From Robiginitalea myxolifaciens (GTDB taxonomy: Bacteria > Bacteroidota > Bacteroidia > Flavobacteriales > Flavobacteriaceae), in NCBI RefSeq assembly GCF_900115205.1, contig NZ_FOYQ01000001.1:771240-835239 (forward strand): a stretch of DNA of 64,000 nt, in the 5' to 3' direction. Positions 31,892 to 40,774 of the stretch are shown piece after piece. A model generated the notes under the pieces. The model was not told the origin of the DNA. It saw nothing but the letters and a program-made list of their open reading frames with translations, and made no database searches. Within the stretch, counting starts at the first letter, position 1; each line of letters begins with the position of its first letter. Both the position numbers and the translations under genes were made by a program.

Positions 31892-33286
31892 ATGACTTCT
31901 ATTTCCTCCTATATTGAAAAACACAAGCAACGCTTTCTGGACGAATTGCTCGATCTCCTGCGCATTCCGTCCGTCAGTGCGGATTCCAATTACGCTAAAG
32001 ATGTCCACCGCTGCGCCGCAACCGTTGCCGAATCCCTGCGCAATGCAGGTTGTGAGCACGTGGAAATTTGTGAAACCTCGGGCTATCCTATCGTATATGG
32101 TGAGAAGAATGTAAATCCGGATCTTCCTACTGTACTGGTCTATGGGCATTACGATGTGCAGCCGCCCGATCCGCTGGACCTCTGGAATTCCCCACCGTTT
32201 GAACCGGTAATCAAGGAAACGAAACTACATCCCGAAGGCGCAATTTACGCTCGTGGGGCTTGCGACGACAAAGGCCAATTCTACATGCACGTTAAGGCGC
32301 TGGAATATATGGTTAGCGAGGGCGCCTTACCCTGCAATGTGAAGTTTATGATCGAAGGGGAAGAGGAAGTGGGCAGCAAAAGCCTCGGGACTTTTGTACG
32401 TGAGAACCGGGAGAAACTGGCCAATGACATTATCCTGATTTCAGATACCGGGATGATCGGGAGGAATGCTCCCTCAATTACTACAGGATTGCGGGGCCTA
32501 AGTTATGTGGAAGTTACCGTTACCGGTCCGAATCGGGACCTGCATTCCGGATTGTATGGCGGAGCCGTCGCCAATCCTATCAATGTTCTGGCACAAATGA
32601 TCGCCTCCTTACACGATGAGAATCGCCGGATTACCATCCCCGGATTTTATGATAAAGTCCAGGAGGTTTCCAAGGAAGAACGTCAACTGCTGGCCGCTGC
32701 TCCGTTTGATCTGCAGGAATATAAGGATGCGCTGGATATCCCTGACGTTATGGGGGAAGCTGGCTATGCCACCCATGAACGCAATGCCATCCGCCCCACC
32801 CTCGATGTAAATGGAATTTGGGGTGGCTATATCGGGGAAGGCGCTAAAACAGTGATCCCTTCTCAAGCCCATGCTAAACTTTCCATGCGTCTGGTACCGG
32901 ATCAGGATTGGGAAGAGATTACCGAATTATTCCAGAAGCACTTCGAAGCCATAGCGCCAGAGGGGGTAAGCGTAGCGGTTCGCCCCCATCACGGCGGGCA
33001 GGCTTATGTAACTCCAATGGACCACATCGGGTATCAGGCCGCTCACAAGGCCTATGAAACCACCTTTGGCAAAGCGCCTGTGCCCCAGCGGGGTGGAGGA
33101 AGTATCCCAATTGTAGCCCTCTTCGAAAAAGAATTGGGCAGCAAGACGATTCTAATGGGATTTGGCCTGGACAGCGACGCTATCCACTCCCCTAATGAGC
33201 ATTTTGGCATTTGGAATTACTTCAAGGGGATTGAAACGATTCCACATTTCTATCAGCACTTTACCGCGCTTAGCCAGGGGGAATAA
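31892..33286 (+). CDS. M20 family metallodipeptidase
   Basis: A 464-residue cytoplasmic zinc dipeptidase of the M20 (CNDP/DUG1-like) type. Metal-binding motifs are in order: VLVYGHYDVQPPDPLDLW (His near residue 88), YARGACDDKGQFYMH with the bridging Asp (about 121), and FMIEGEEEVGSKSLG with the catalytic and metal Glu (about 153). The dimerisation domain spans about 205-360, and HSPNEHFGIWNY near the end supplies the last metal histidine. Length and motifs match the family. Confidence 0.92.
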   Translation: MTSISSYIEKHKQRFLDELLDLLRIPSVSADSNYAKDVHRCAATVAESLRNAGCEHVEICETSGYPIVYGEKNVNPDLPTVLVYGHYDVQPPDPLDLWNSPPFEPVIKETKLHPEGAIYARGACDDKGQFYMHVKALEYMVSEGALPCNVKFMIEGEEEVGSKSLGTFVRENREKLANDIILISDTGMIGRNAPSITTGLRGLSYVEVTVTGPNRDLHSGLYGGAVANPINVLAQMIASLHDENRRITIPGFYDKVQEVSKEERQLLAAAPFDLQEYKDALDIPDVMGEAGYATHERNAIRPTLDVNGIWGGYIGEGAKTVIPSQAHAKLSMRLVPDQDWEEITELFQKHFEAIAPEGVSVAVRPHHGGQAYVTPMDHIGYQAAHKAYETTFGKAPVPQRGGGSIPIVALFEKELGSKTILMGFGLDSDAIHSPNEHFGIWNYFKGIETIPHFYQHFTALSQGE

Positions 33287-33349
33287 GTAGCCCTGGATTC
33301 TGCAGATAAACGGGCAGCATACCAGCTAAATGGCAAAACTTTAACTAAA

Positions 33350-33388
33350 CTACATTTGTAGAATTAAAGATTTATTCTATGTTTGTAG
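33350..33388 (+). promoter_or_regulatory. Promoter of the blaI-M56 operon with two BlaI-type operators
   Basis: Operator 1 is CTACATTTGTAG (33350-33361) and operator 2 is CTATGTTTGTAG (33377-33388), 27 nt apart. They contain TTTG (33355-33358) and TATGTTTG (33378-33385) with a 19-nt gap, a textbook Bacteroidota promoter. A repressor bound at both would cover both promoter boxes. CTACA/TGTAG is the classic BlaI/MecI half-site, so the downstream BlaI-type protein is the likely autorepressor. Confidence 0.8.
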
Positions 33389-33424
33389 AAAGGATTTAGC
33401 ATATCCGTATAAAAAGCCTTGCTC

Positions 33425-33790
33425 ATGAAATTATCCGCTGCAGAAGAAGCCCTCATGCAACTGCTTTGGGAGAACCAACCGGTTTTATTGAAGGATTTGG
33501 TAGAAGCCCATCCCGAGCCGCGTCCTGCCCAGACCACCGTGGCAACCCTGCTCAAACGTATGCAGGAAAAGGGCTATGTGGCTTTCACTTCCCGAGGTCG
33601 TGCCCGGGAGTATTCGGCCACGGTAAGCAAAAAGGAATATTTTTCCGGACACTTCAATAAACTAATTGCCAATTTCTTCAACAACAGTAAGGCCCAGTTT
33701 GCTTCTTACTTTACGCGGGAAACGGATTTGACCAAAGAGCAGCTAGAAGATCTCAAACGCCTGATTGAGGCAGAAATCGATAAGAAATGA
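33425..33790 (+). CDS. BlaI/MecI/CopY family transcriptional repressor (system 1)
   Basis: A 121-residue winged-helix repressor. The N-terminus KLSAAEEALMQLLWENQPVL and the recognition region TTVATLLKRMQEKGYV are typical, followed by the dimerisation tail that is normally cut to release repression. ATG 33425 was chosen over a TTG two codons earlier. Its stop overlaps the M56 gene start (ATGA), so the pair is translationally coupled. It is likely autoregulated through the two palindromes upstream. Confidence 0.92.
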   Translation: MKLSAAEEALMQLLWENQPVLLKDLVEAHPEPRPAQTTVATLLKRMQEKGYVAFTSRGRAREYSATVSKKEYFSGHFNKLIANFFNNSKAQFASYFTRETDLTKEQLEDLKRLIEAEIDKK

Positions 33791-35535
33791 TTGAGTACCT
33801 GATTAAATCCAGCGCCTGCCTGCTCATCTTTTTCCTGTTTTATCGCCTGGTACTGGAAAGGCAAAGCAACCATGTCTTTAAGCGATTTTACCTGCTGGGC
33901 AGTTTACTGGCTGGCCTGGGAATACCCCTGCTAATCCTGGGCGAAACTGTTATTGCACTGGCTCCGGATTCCGAATCCCTGGTTGGTGCACTTCCGGATC
34001 CTGAAATAGGCGATGCCCTGCTTACAACTTCTCCGGGGGAGAATGGAAAGATCCTCACCAACGAATACCTCTTAAATCCGGATTTCTGGGAAGCCTTTTA
34101 CTTTATTGGGTTGTTGATTTTCGGGGCTTACTTTATCTGGAATCTGTCCTTCCTCCTGCATAAAATATATGGCAACAAGCGCTTACGGGAGACCACTCAC
34201 ACCAAGGTCTTGTTGGAGCAACCTGAGCCACCGCACACTTTCCTTCGCTTCCTCTTCCTCGGACAGCAGGCCTACGCGGATAAAAATATTCCGGAATCCG
34301 TCCTGCAACACGAACAAACCCACATAGACGAGAAACACAGCCTGGATGTGCTCCTGGCCGAATTCCTGCGCCTGATCTTTTGGTTCCATCCCCTGGTGTG
34401 GGCTTATTGCAGGGCAATTCGACTCAATCACGAATTCCTCGCAGATCGAAAAGTAATAGCAAAAGGCTACTCGGCACTCGAATACCAGCACGCCTTACTG
34501 GCTTTTGCGCAAAACAGTAATCAGCCGGCATTATCACATGCCATTCATTATTCATCAATCAAAAAACGAATTCAGATCATGAAGACAAACACCTCAAAAC
34601 GCCGCAATAAACTGGCCTTGTTGTTGCTCACTCCGATTATCGCGTTGACCGTCCTGAGTTTCAGCAGTAGAAAAATTACGTATCAACCTGTACCGGATGA
34701 ATCGATTAGTCTGGAATACCTGAGTCCGGATGCACTGCGATGGAACGGGTCGGATTATACGCCAGAAGCGGCAGCCAAATTGGTAAAGGAAACCGCTGGA
34801 GAAGCTGCCTCCGTGCTTATTACGGCCCCACATGAAATTACGGCCGCTGCCACGCAGCGTATTGGATCGGCCTTTCAAGCGGCAGGGATTGATCAGATAC
34901 AGATTAATGCGGACACCTATCGCATGCCTGTCCAAGAATATTCAGACCAGGTGGCTACTGAATCTGCCGGAGTACTAATGCGAGCCAACCGCCTTGTCCT
35001 GGAAGAGGAGGAACCCATTGCGGTCCAGCAGGAAAGCGCTACCCGGGAGGAAATGAAAATCTACAACGGTTTGGCTAAGAAGTATAATGCCATGATCGCC
35101 AAGGGAAAGGTGCAAGTGTATATGAAGGAAGTGGAGCGCATGATGTACATCTATAACAAAATGAGCGAGAAGCAGCGTGCGGATGCTGAGCCTTTTCCTG
35201 ATTTCCCTGATCCCCCGCCTCCACCGCCCACACCGACACCTTCTCCCCAGGCAACCAAAATGGCTACGCCTCCCCCGCCTCCACCGCCAGCCCCAGGGGC
35301 AGTTAGTGGCAGCGCGCCTTCCCCCAAGCTACCTCCGCCGCCACCTCCGCCACCAACTATGGAGGAAATCCTGGCTAAACTGAAGGCTTCGGGTATGGAA
35401 AACACCACCTTTTACTTTAATGGAAAAGCCCTGAATAAAAAAGATGCCATTCGAATTATGGAAGATGGGAAAGCCAGCAGCGTAAGTATTCAGACCAAAA
35501 ATGACGGAAGTACCGTGGTCAAGCTGTCGAATTAA
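33787..35535 (+). CDS. M56 family (BlaR1/MecR1-like) membrane metallopeptidase (system 1)
   Basis: A 582-residue protein with four membrane helices within the first ~310 residues and a cytoplasmic zinc peptidase domain: VLQHEQTHIDEKHSLDVLLA (HExxH near residue 175) and NHEFLADRKVIAKG downstream. The last helix (about 277-296) is followed by an exported region with an extreme proline block (about 475-520, runs of seven or eight prolines separated by Ser/Thr/Lys) and a small C-terminal domain with FYFNGKALNKKDAIRIM. BlaR1-like proteins sense an external signal and cleave the partner BlaI. The sensor domain is not a penicillin-binding domain, so the signal is not obviously a beta-lactam. Confidence 0.85.
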   Translation: MIEYLIKSSACLLIFFLFYRLVLERQSNHVFKRFYLLGSLLAGLGIPLLILGETVIALAPDSESLVGALPDPEIGDALLTTSPGENGKILTNEYLLNPDFWEAFYFIGLLIFGAYFIWNLSFLLHKIYGNKRLRETTHTKVLLEQPEPPHTFLRFLFLGQQAYADKNIPESVLQHEQTHIDEKHSLDVLLAEFLRLIFWFHPLVWAYCRAIRLNHEFLADRKVIAKGYSALEYQHALLAFAQNSNQPALSHAIHYSSIKKRIQIMKTNTSKRRNKLALLLLTPIIALTVLSFSSRKITYQPVPDESISLEYLSPDALRWNGSDYTPEAAAKLVKETAGEAASVLITAPHEITAAATQRIGSAFQAAGIDQIQINADTYRMPVQEYSDQVATESAGVLMRANRLVLEEEEPIAVQQESATREEMKIYNGLAKKYNAMIAKGKVQVYMKEVERMMYIYNKMSEKQRADAEPFPDFPDPPPPPPTPTPSPQATKMATPPPPPPPAPGAVSGSAPSPKLPPPPPPPPTMEEILAKLKASGMENTTFYFNGKALNKKDAIRIMEDGKASSVSIQTKNDGSTVVKLSN

Positions 35536-35596
35536 CCTCCAAAGTTTACGTTAAAAGTTAAAAGCGGCGTAACATTTCCCGGCAGGTCGCGTTCTA

Positions 35597-36721
35597 ATGA
35601 ATACACCAAACCGAGAACACATGCTACGTCGCTTTTTTATTCTCTGCTCAGGAGCAGACCGTACCATCCTTGAAGAGTGCTCCGAAGGAGAAAACAACAA
35701 ATACGCCGGAATCGGCGCCACCGTCTTTTTTACTGCAGTTATGGCCTTCCTGGCCTCGGCCTATGCCCTCTACACTGTCTTTGACAATGTATGGGCCGCC
35801 GTAGGCTTTGGGCTCATTTGGGGACTGCTGATTTTTAATCTCGACCGCTACATCGTTTCTACGATGCGCAAACGGGATAGTTTCTGGAAGGAACTCCTCC
35901 AGGCCGGCCCTCGTATAGTGCTTGCCCTGATTATTGCCGTGGTCATTTCCAAACCCCTGGAACTTAAAATTTTCCAGAAGGAAATTGATCAGGTCCTGCT
36001 GGAGGAAAAAAACCAGATGACCCTGGATAACCAGGAGCAACTGGCCCTTCAATACGCTCCGGCCATAGCCGAAAAACAAGCCGAAATTGCTGCGATAAAA
36101 GACGAAGTAGCCTCCAAAGAAGCCGCCACTGACGCTTTATATGAAACCTACATCGCCGAAGCAGAAGGACGTGCCGGAACCGGACTCTTGGGCAAGGGAC
36201 CGGTTTATGCCGAAAAGCGCGAAAAGCACGATGCCGCCCTAGCAGAACTACAGGATCTTAAATCCAGTAGTCGGGAACAGATCGCGGTCATAGAAGATGA
36301 AATCCTTGCCCTGGAAGCGGGATATGCAGAAGCCGTGGACACGAGCCAGCCGGTAATCGATGGATTCGATGGGCTAATGGCGCGGATCGACGCCCTGGGT
36401 AAACTTCCCTGGTTCCCTTCCTTTTTTATATTCCTCCTGTTTCTGGCCATAGAAACCTCCCCCATCCTGGTAAAGTTGATGTCGCCTAAGGGACCTTATG
36501 ATTTAAAATTACAGGATGCAGAAGATTCCGTGGAATCCTGGGTCAAGCAGAAAGTAGATCAGCGTTTCCACATCGCGGATACCGACAGGCAGCTCAATGA
36601 AAAAGTCTACGGGGAAATTTCGGAGGAGGAAGCGGTTTACCGGCACAAGAAAGAACAAGCCGAAGCCCTCATGCAAGCCCACGGGGATTTTTTTGCAAAA
36701 ATAGAAAGGGGTAGATTTTAA
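35597..36721 (+). CDS. DUF4407 family membrane protein
   Basis: A 374-residue protein with the DUF4407 layout. There is an N-terminal FILCSGADRTILEECSEGEN segment, three closely spaced membrane helices (about 40-60, 65-85 and 105-122), a long coiled-coil-like loop rich in Ala/Glu/Lys (about 130-265), and a fourth helix (WFPSFFIFLLFLAIETSPIL, about 273-292). A charged C-terminal tail follows. NLDRYIVSTMRKR after helix 2 is characteristic. The function is unknown. It is transcribed in the same direction as the M56 gene after a 61-nt gap. Confidence 0.8.
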   Translation: MNTPNREHMLRRFFILCSGADRTILEECSEGENNKYAGIGATVFFTAVMAFLASAYALYTVFDNVWAAVGFGLIWGLLIFNLDRYIVSTMRKRDSFWKELLQAGPRIVLALIIAVVISKPLELKIFQKEIDQVLLEEKNQMTLDNQEQLALQYAPAIAEKQAEIAAIKDEVASKEAATDALYETYIAEAEGRAGTGLLGKGPVYAEKREKHDAALAELQDLKSSSREQIAVIEDEILALEAGYAEAVDTSQPVIDGFDGLMARIDALGKLPWFPSFFIFLLFLAIETSPILVKLMSPKGPYDLKLQDAEDSVESWVKQKVDQRFHIADTDRQLNEKVYGEISEEEAVYRHKKEQAEALMQAHGDFFAKIERGRF

Positions 36722-36737
36722 GAATTTTTCCGGCCTA

Positions 36738-37097
36738 TTAGCTGAGTTGTTCCAATTCGGCCTTTAGCTTCTTCGTGAGGGAAGCGACCACCAGATTATA
36801 TGAATCATCTACCAGCTCAATGACGAGTTTGGCGGGTAACTCGGTAATGTGAACGGTATTCCAGTGCACCTTGTTCATATGCCAGCCCGGAAGGATTCGT
36901 CCGTCGTATTCTTCCCTTAGGGCCAGGGCTTTCTCCGGATCGGATTTCAAATTTATTTGAGGAGGGATACGGTCCAGGCCGGAAACGGCAAACATCTTTC
37001 CCATAACCTTAAAGACCAGCGCATCGGCACCAAATGGGAAACCTTCGGTTACCCCCGGTTTGGAAAGACAGTATTCCCGCAGTTCTTCGATATGCAT
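36738..37097 (-). CDS. MmcQ/YjbR family protein
   Basis: A 119-residue protein of the MmcQ/YjbR family, small CyaY-like folds often annotated as DNA-binding. Characteristic stretches are LSKPGVTEGFPFGADALVFK at the N-terminus, FAVSGLDRIPPQINLKSDPE in the middle and LPGWHMNKVHWNTV near residue 75. The length is typical. It is the last of three closely packed minus-strand genes, 11 nt after the Dabb-domain lipoprotein. Its biochemical role is not established. Confidence 0.85.
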   Translation of the reverse strand: MHIEELREYCLSKPGVTEGFPFGADALVFKVMGKMFAVSGLDRIPPQINLKSDPEKALALREEYDGRILPGWHMNKVHWNTVHITELPAKLVIELVDDSYNLVVASLTKKLKAELEQLS

Positions 37098-37108
37098 GAT
37101 TTTTCCTT

Positions 37109-37597
37109 TTACTTATCGATCCCCATGGCATCGTAAACCACCACCTTCTCCCAAAGGTGCTGGGCCTCTTCAATAAAATCCAAATGCGGCTGATCGTCCT
37201 GGTAGGCCTGTTGGGCTTCGGCCGATTCAAAGGTTACAATCAGGTTGTAGGTAAAACTGCCATCTACTACCCCGCGGGTGGCTACAGGGGGCGTCCCGAT
37301 AAAATGGGTCTTGGCGTAACCCGATCGGGAAAGGAATTTTGTGAGGGCGGCTTCAAAGGCCTGGCGATCGTCTTCCTTGTCTGGATTGTGTAACCAGAAG
37401 TAAACGACGTGGGCGAAATTCGAATCAAAGGTTTTCATAGCATCCTGTGTTTGTTGCTCGGTTTCATTAGTAAGTGCTGCAGTCTCCGCCGTAGCGTCTT
37501 CGGGACTAGTTGTCGTTTCGGTTTTATTGTCTTTACAGGAGAAAAGGCTTCCGGCCAGAACCAGGGCAAAGACTCCTTTTAGGAATATTGATTTCAT
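37109..37597 (-). CDS. Dabb (stress-responsive alpha/beta barrel) lipoprotein
   Basis: A 162-residue protein with a lipoprotein signal (LKGVFALVLAGSLFSCKDNK, Cys near residue 21), a Thr/Glu-rich spacer (about 25-58) and a C-terminal Dabb domain beginning FAHVVYFWLHNPDKEDD and ending HLDFIEEAQHLWEKVVVYD. Dabb proteins are small dimeric barrels of the ferredoxin-like fold. Having one on a lipidated tether is typical of Bacteroidota. It lies between the DUF4230 and YjbR genes with short gaps, so these are probably co-transcribed. No substrate is apparent. Confidence 0.82.
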   Translation of the reverse strand: MKSIFLKGVFALVLAGSLFSCKDNKTETTTSPEDATAETAALTNETEQQTQDAMKTFDSNFAHVVYFWLHNPDKEDDRQAFEAALTKFLSRSGYAKTHFIGTPPVATRGVVDGSFTYNLIVTFESAEAQQAYQDDQPHLDFIEEAQHLWEKVVVYDAMGIDK

Positions 37598-37603
37598 TTG
37601 TAA

Positions 37604-38239
37604 TTATTCTTTTAATTCTTTACGCTCCTGTTCCAACTGCAACGCCTCGGCCGAATCCAGTTCGAGGGCACTGTAATCCAGGCGCCAGCCAATGGTCTCC
37701 ACCAGCTTTTCCATGAGTAACAGGGTTTCCATGGCCTCCCGGCGGGCCGATTCCATCAGGCCGCTCCCAGGAATCTTCTCGCGAATATGGGCCTTGGCCT
37801 CCTTGTTCAGGGTCGTGAGATCATCGGGAGTAAAGGCATTGAAAAGGTCGTTTCGGATATCGTAGAATTCCAGGTCCGGCTCTATGGAAAGGATTTCGGG
37901 CTGGGGGAAATCCTGAAGGTATATGGTCTTCTTGGCATCGTCGGCCCGGATGCGGATCTTTTTAAAATCAAAACCGATCTGGGCCTTGGCATTGATTACA
38001 ATCAGGGCTTTTTTCTTGGTGCTGAAAAGTTTTCCAAAGTGGGACTTGCGATTCTCGAAGCGATAGATTTCCGCAAAGTCTCCCTCAACTGAAATCAACT
38101 TGCAAACCGAACGGATCTGCTGGAGTAAAACAGTAGACTGATGTTGGGTTTTACTGCGTCGGCTACGACCACTGATCAGGCTGTAAATCCCATAGGTGAG
38201 CAGCGCCCCCAATACCAATCCAATAAAGACTTCGATCAT
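37604..38239 (-). CDS. DUF4230 family membrane-anchored protein
   Basis: A 211-residue protein with one N-terminal membrane helix (IGLVLGALLTYGIYSLI) and an exported or cytosolic domain containing ALIVINAKAQIGFDFKKIRI and TIYLQDFPQPEILSIEPDLE, the core of DUF4230. The C-terminal third is helical and charged, with RREAMETLLLMEKLVETIGW. The family has no proven function. It is the first gene of the DUF4230-Dabb-YjbR run, with a 6-nt gap to the next gene. Confidence 0.82.
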   Translation of the reverse strand: MIEVFIGLVLGALLTYGIYSLISGRSRRSKTQHQSTVLLQQIRSVCKLISVEGDFAEIYRFENRKSHFGKLFSTKKKALIVINAKAQIGFDFKKIRIRADDAKKTIYLQDFPQPEILSIEPDLEFYDIRNDLFNAFTPDDLTTLNKEAKAHIREKIPGSGLMESARREAMETLLLMEKLVETIGWRLDYSALELDSAEALQLEQERKELKE

Positions 38240-38257
38240 GGTATAAATATAGCCTTT

Positions 38258-39052
38258 TTACCTCAGGACTTTGGCTGGAAAGACAATGGGTCGGCTCGGG
38301 CAGGCATCATTAATCATAGGTCCCAGCTGCAGATTTAAAAGATAGATTCCATCTTCAAGAGATTCGGGAATCGCCAGCAATTCTGAAATTGTAGCTTCCG
38401 GGCGAAAGTCAGGACCGGGCTCACGGTCTTCGCCTATCCCCCAAAAAATACGGTGGGCCATGAGCGCGCCACCATCCTCCTCCGGATCTACCGACGGCAG
38501 GTTAATCAGCAGGTGTTCAATCCCATGGACAACCAGTGCCTGCATGGCTGCGGGGGTCAAATAGGGTGGATTACTCCCGGACCAGTTGGCCGGTGCATCC
38601 AAATTCTCCGGAGCCGTCATTAGCATCAATTCCGGACTAACCAAGCGCAGGATGATCGCAGTTATTTCGGGAGCCAGGGTTTTACCTTCGAAAAAATGGG
38701 CCGGAATACCTCCATTTGCATCCAGGGCGCCTTCATTTATCGTGAGTAACTGCGCAAACTGCAGGGCTGGAGGCGGGTTAAGGGTCAAAGGCCGAATTTC
38801 CCGTAAGACGTGTCCGCAGGATTCCGTGTGCGTACCGTGGGCATGTGGGTTAAATTGGACATTGTTAAAATTGACACTTCCCCCTGCCTGGACACTCCCA
38901 ATAAATTCTCCGATTTGCAAAGGTGAAATTGTTGCAGGTGAAATTTCCCAGGCTGTGGTACCCCCATCGGATACCGGAAGACTCAGGTCTGTTGGTGCGG
39001 TAAGATCTACATCCGCTTCGATACCCCCTACTGTTATCCGTTGCCAGGCCAT
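38258..39052 (-). CDS. Cyclase family protein (kynurenine formamidase-like)
   Basis: A 264-residue protein of the cyclase/kynurenine formamidase fold, metal-dependent hydrolases. The signature metal motif appears as NPHAHGTHTESCGHVLREI (HxxGTHxxxxxH, about residue 68-84). It starts with DLTAPTDLSLPVSDGG, like the LS-rich N-terminus of the family, and ends with LQLGPMINDACPSRPIVFPA. Kynurenine formamidase is one possibility, but no tryptophan pathway neighbours are present, so only the family is claimed. It lies 9 nt after hemW on the same strand. Confidence 0.75.
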   Translation of the reverse strand: MAWQRITVGGIEADVDLTAPTDLSLPVSDGGTTAWEISPATISPLQIGEFIGSVQAGGSVNFNNVQFNPHAHGTHTESCGHVLREIRPLTLNPPPALQFAQLLTINEGALDANGGIPAHFFEGKTLAPEITAIILRLVSPELMLMTAPENLDAPANWSGSNPPYLTPAAMQALVVHGIEHLLINLPSVDPEEDGGALMAHRIFWGIGEDREPGPDFRPEATISELLAIPESLEDGIYLLNLQLGPMINDACPSRPIVFPAKVLR

Positions 39053-39061
39053 CTGCTTGTT

Positions 39062-40192
39062 TTATTCCAAATTAAGCATAAAGAGGTCGCTCGCAATACC
39101 GTCCGCAAGGAATTTTGCAGCCCGTGCAGTAAATAGCCTTTCCTCATCCTCAAAGAGCCAACCTTTACGGATATACGATTCGGCTTGCATCTTCAAATAG
39201 TTTTCGTATTTCGGCCCGATTTCTTCGCGTATCCTATGGTAGGAAACCCCCCACTGCGTTCGCAGCCCCGTCATCACGGCTTCGTTGTAGCGGTCGCGAT
39301 CGGTCAAGGTTTCCGTTTCGAAGTAGCTTTCGCCCTGATCCAGCGCCCGGGTATACTTTATGTTATTCCGGACATTCCATCGGCGCGTTCGCCCGTCATA
39401 GGAGTGGGCAGAAGGTCCAATCCCGAGGTAGGGCTTCCCCAGCCAATAGGAACTATTGTTTTTGGAGTAGTAGCCATCCCGGGCAAAATTGGAAATCTCA
39501 TAGTGCTGATATCTGGCTTCATCGAGGCGCTGCATCAGGATCTTAAAATCGTCCTCCGCCCGTGTATCCGAAACATCCGGGGATTTCCCGGTTTGGATCA
39601 TGTGCTCCAAAGCGGTATTCTCTTCCACGGTTAGTGCATAGGCCGAGATGTGTGGCGGGTTATAGCCAAGGGCCGTATTCAGGGTAGCCTCCCATTGTTC
39701 GGGCGAGCTGCCAGGTATCCCGTAGATCAGATCGATGGAATAATTATCGAAGTGCTGCGCCATCAGGGCCAGGGCACTATGGGCCTGTTGCTGATTATGG
39801 GCGCGATTCATCCAGCGTAATTCTTCTTCTTCAAAACTCTGAATCCCCAGACTCAGGCGATTGATCCCAACTTGTTTCCAGGCCTGAATTCGCGATTCGT
39901 CCAGATCGTCTGGGTTGGCTTCCAGGGTAATTTCCGCATTGTCTTTCACCGTATACTGCTTGCGAATTGCAGAAATAAATGCCCCGATCTGATCCGCCTT
40001 CAGCAGGGAGGGCGTTCCTCCGCCAAAGTAAATCGTGGCTACTTCCCCCTGCACTTCCCCACTGCGGTCCCTTAATTCCTGATGCATGGCACCGAGCACC
40101 GGTTCCAGGTGTTTTAAACGGGTGGAAAAATGGAAATCGCAGTAATGGCAAGCCTGTTTACAGAAAGGGATATGGAGGTAGATGCCGGACAT
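39062..40192 (-). CDS. hemW: Radical SAM haem chaperone HemW
   Basis: A 376-residue radical SAM protein. The cluster motif CKQACHYC (Cys11, Cys15, Cys18) follows GIYLHIPF, and the SAM/glycine-rich IYFGGGTPSLL is near residue 55. NRLSLGIQSFEEEELRWMNR and the C-terminal YLGIGPSAHSYDGRTRRWN are diagnostic of HemW rather than coproporphyrinogen dehydrogenase HemN. HemW binds haem and delivers it to target proteins. ruvC lies 9 nt upstream and the cyclase gene 9 nt downstream, so these form one transcription unit. Confidence 0.9.
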   Translation of the reverse strand: MSGIYLHIPFCKQACHYCDFHFSTRLKHLEPVLGAMHQELRDRSGEVQGEVATIYFGGGTPSLLKADQIGAFISAIRKQYTVKDNAEITLEANPDDLDESRIQAWKQVGINRLSLGIQSFEEEELRWMNRAHNQQQAHSALALMAQHFDNYSIDLIYGIPGSSPEQWEATLNTALGYNPPHISAYALTVEENTALEHMIQTGKSPDVSDTRAEDDFKILMQRLDEARYQHYEISNFARDGYYSKNNSSYWLGKPYLGIGPSAHSYDGRTRRWNVRNNIKYTRALDQGESYFETETLTDRDRYNEAVMTGLRTQWGVSYHRIREEIGPKYENYLKMQAESYIRKGWLFEDEERLFTARAAKFLADGIASDLFMLNLE

Positions 40193-40201
40193 GCGTTGCG
40201 A

Positions 40202-40774
40202 TTATTCGCTGACCCGGTTTCCCTGTTGCTTTACAAAAGACTCCCAACCGGTATATTTCTTGCCACCGGTAGGATTGCCCATATTGTAGAAATGGCAAAC
40301 CGCTGCGGCCAGGCCATCGGTGCTGTCCAGGTTATTGGGCAGGGTCTTTAGCCCGAGCAGGGTCTGCAGCATACGAGCCACCTGCTCCTTACTCGCATTT
40401 CCGTTCCCGGTAATGGCCATTTTGATTTTCTTGGGCAGGTATTCGGTAATGGGTACCTGACGGGAAAGTCCGGCAGCCATAGCAACCCCCTGGGCGCGGC
40501 CCAATTTCAACATCGATTGCACGTTCTTTCCAAAGAAAGGGGCTTCGATAGCAATTTCATCGGGGTGATAGGTATCGATCAATTCAATGGTTCGGTCAAA
40601 GATGAGCTTGAGTTTGGTAAAAGGATCGGAATACTTCCGCAGCACCAGTTCATTCATCTGAATAAACTCCATTTTACTTCCCTGGACCCGGATAATCCCG
40701 AATCCCATAATCGTGGTTCCCGGGTCAATCCCGAGGATAATGCGTTCCGAAAGTTTGCCTTGCAGGGTAGCCAT
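40202..40774 (-). CDS. ruvC: Holliday junction endonuclease RuvC
   Basis: A 190-residue resolvase that cuts four-way junctions during recombination. The first catalytic aspartate is Asp17 in ILGIDPGTTIMGFGII, the Glu lies in IAIEAPFFGKNVQSMLKLGR (about 75), and the last acidic residues are in LDSTDGLAAAVCH (about 149). The start codon shares a base with the stop of the upstream lipoprotein (TAATG), so translation is coupled. The length is slightly above E. coli RuvC (173), owing to a C-terminal tail. Confidence 0.94.
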   Translation of the reverse strand: MATLQGKLSERIILGIDPGTTIMGFGIIRVQGSKMEFIQMNELVLRKYSDPFTKLKLIFDRTIELIDTYHPDEIAIEAPFFGKNVQSMLKLGRAQGVAMAAGLSRQVPITEYLPKKIKMAITGNGNASKEQVARMLQTLLGLKTLPNNLDSTDGLAAAVCHFYNMGNPTGGKKYTGWESFVKQQGNRVSE

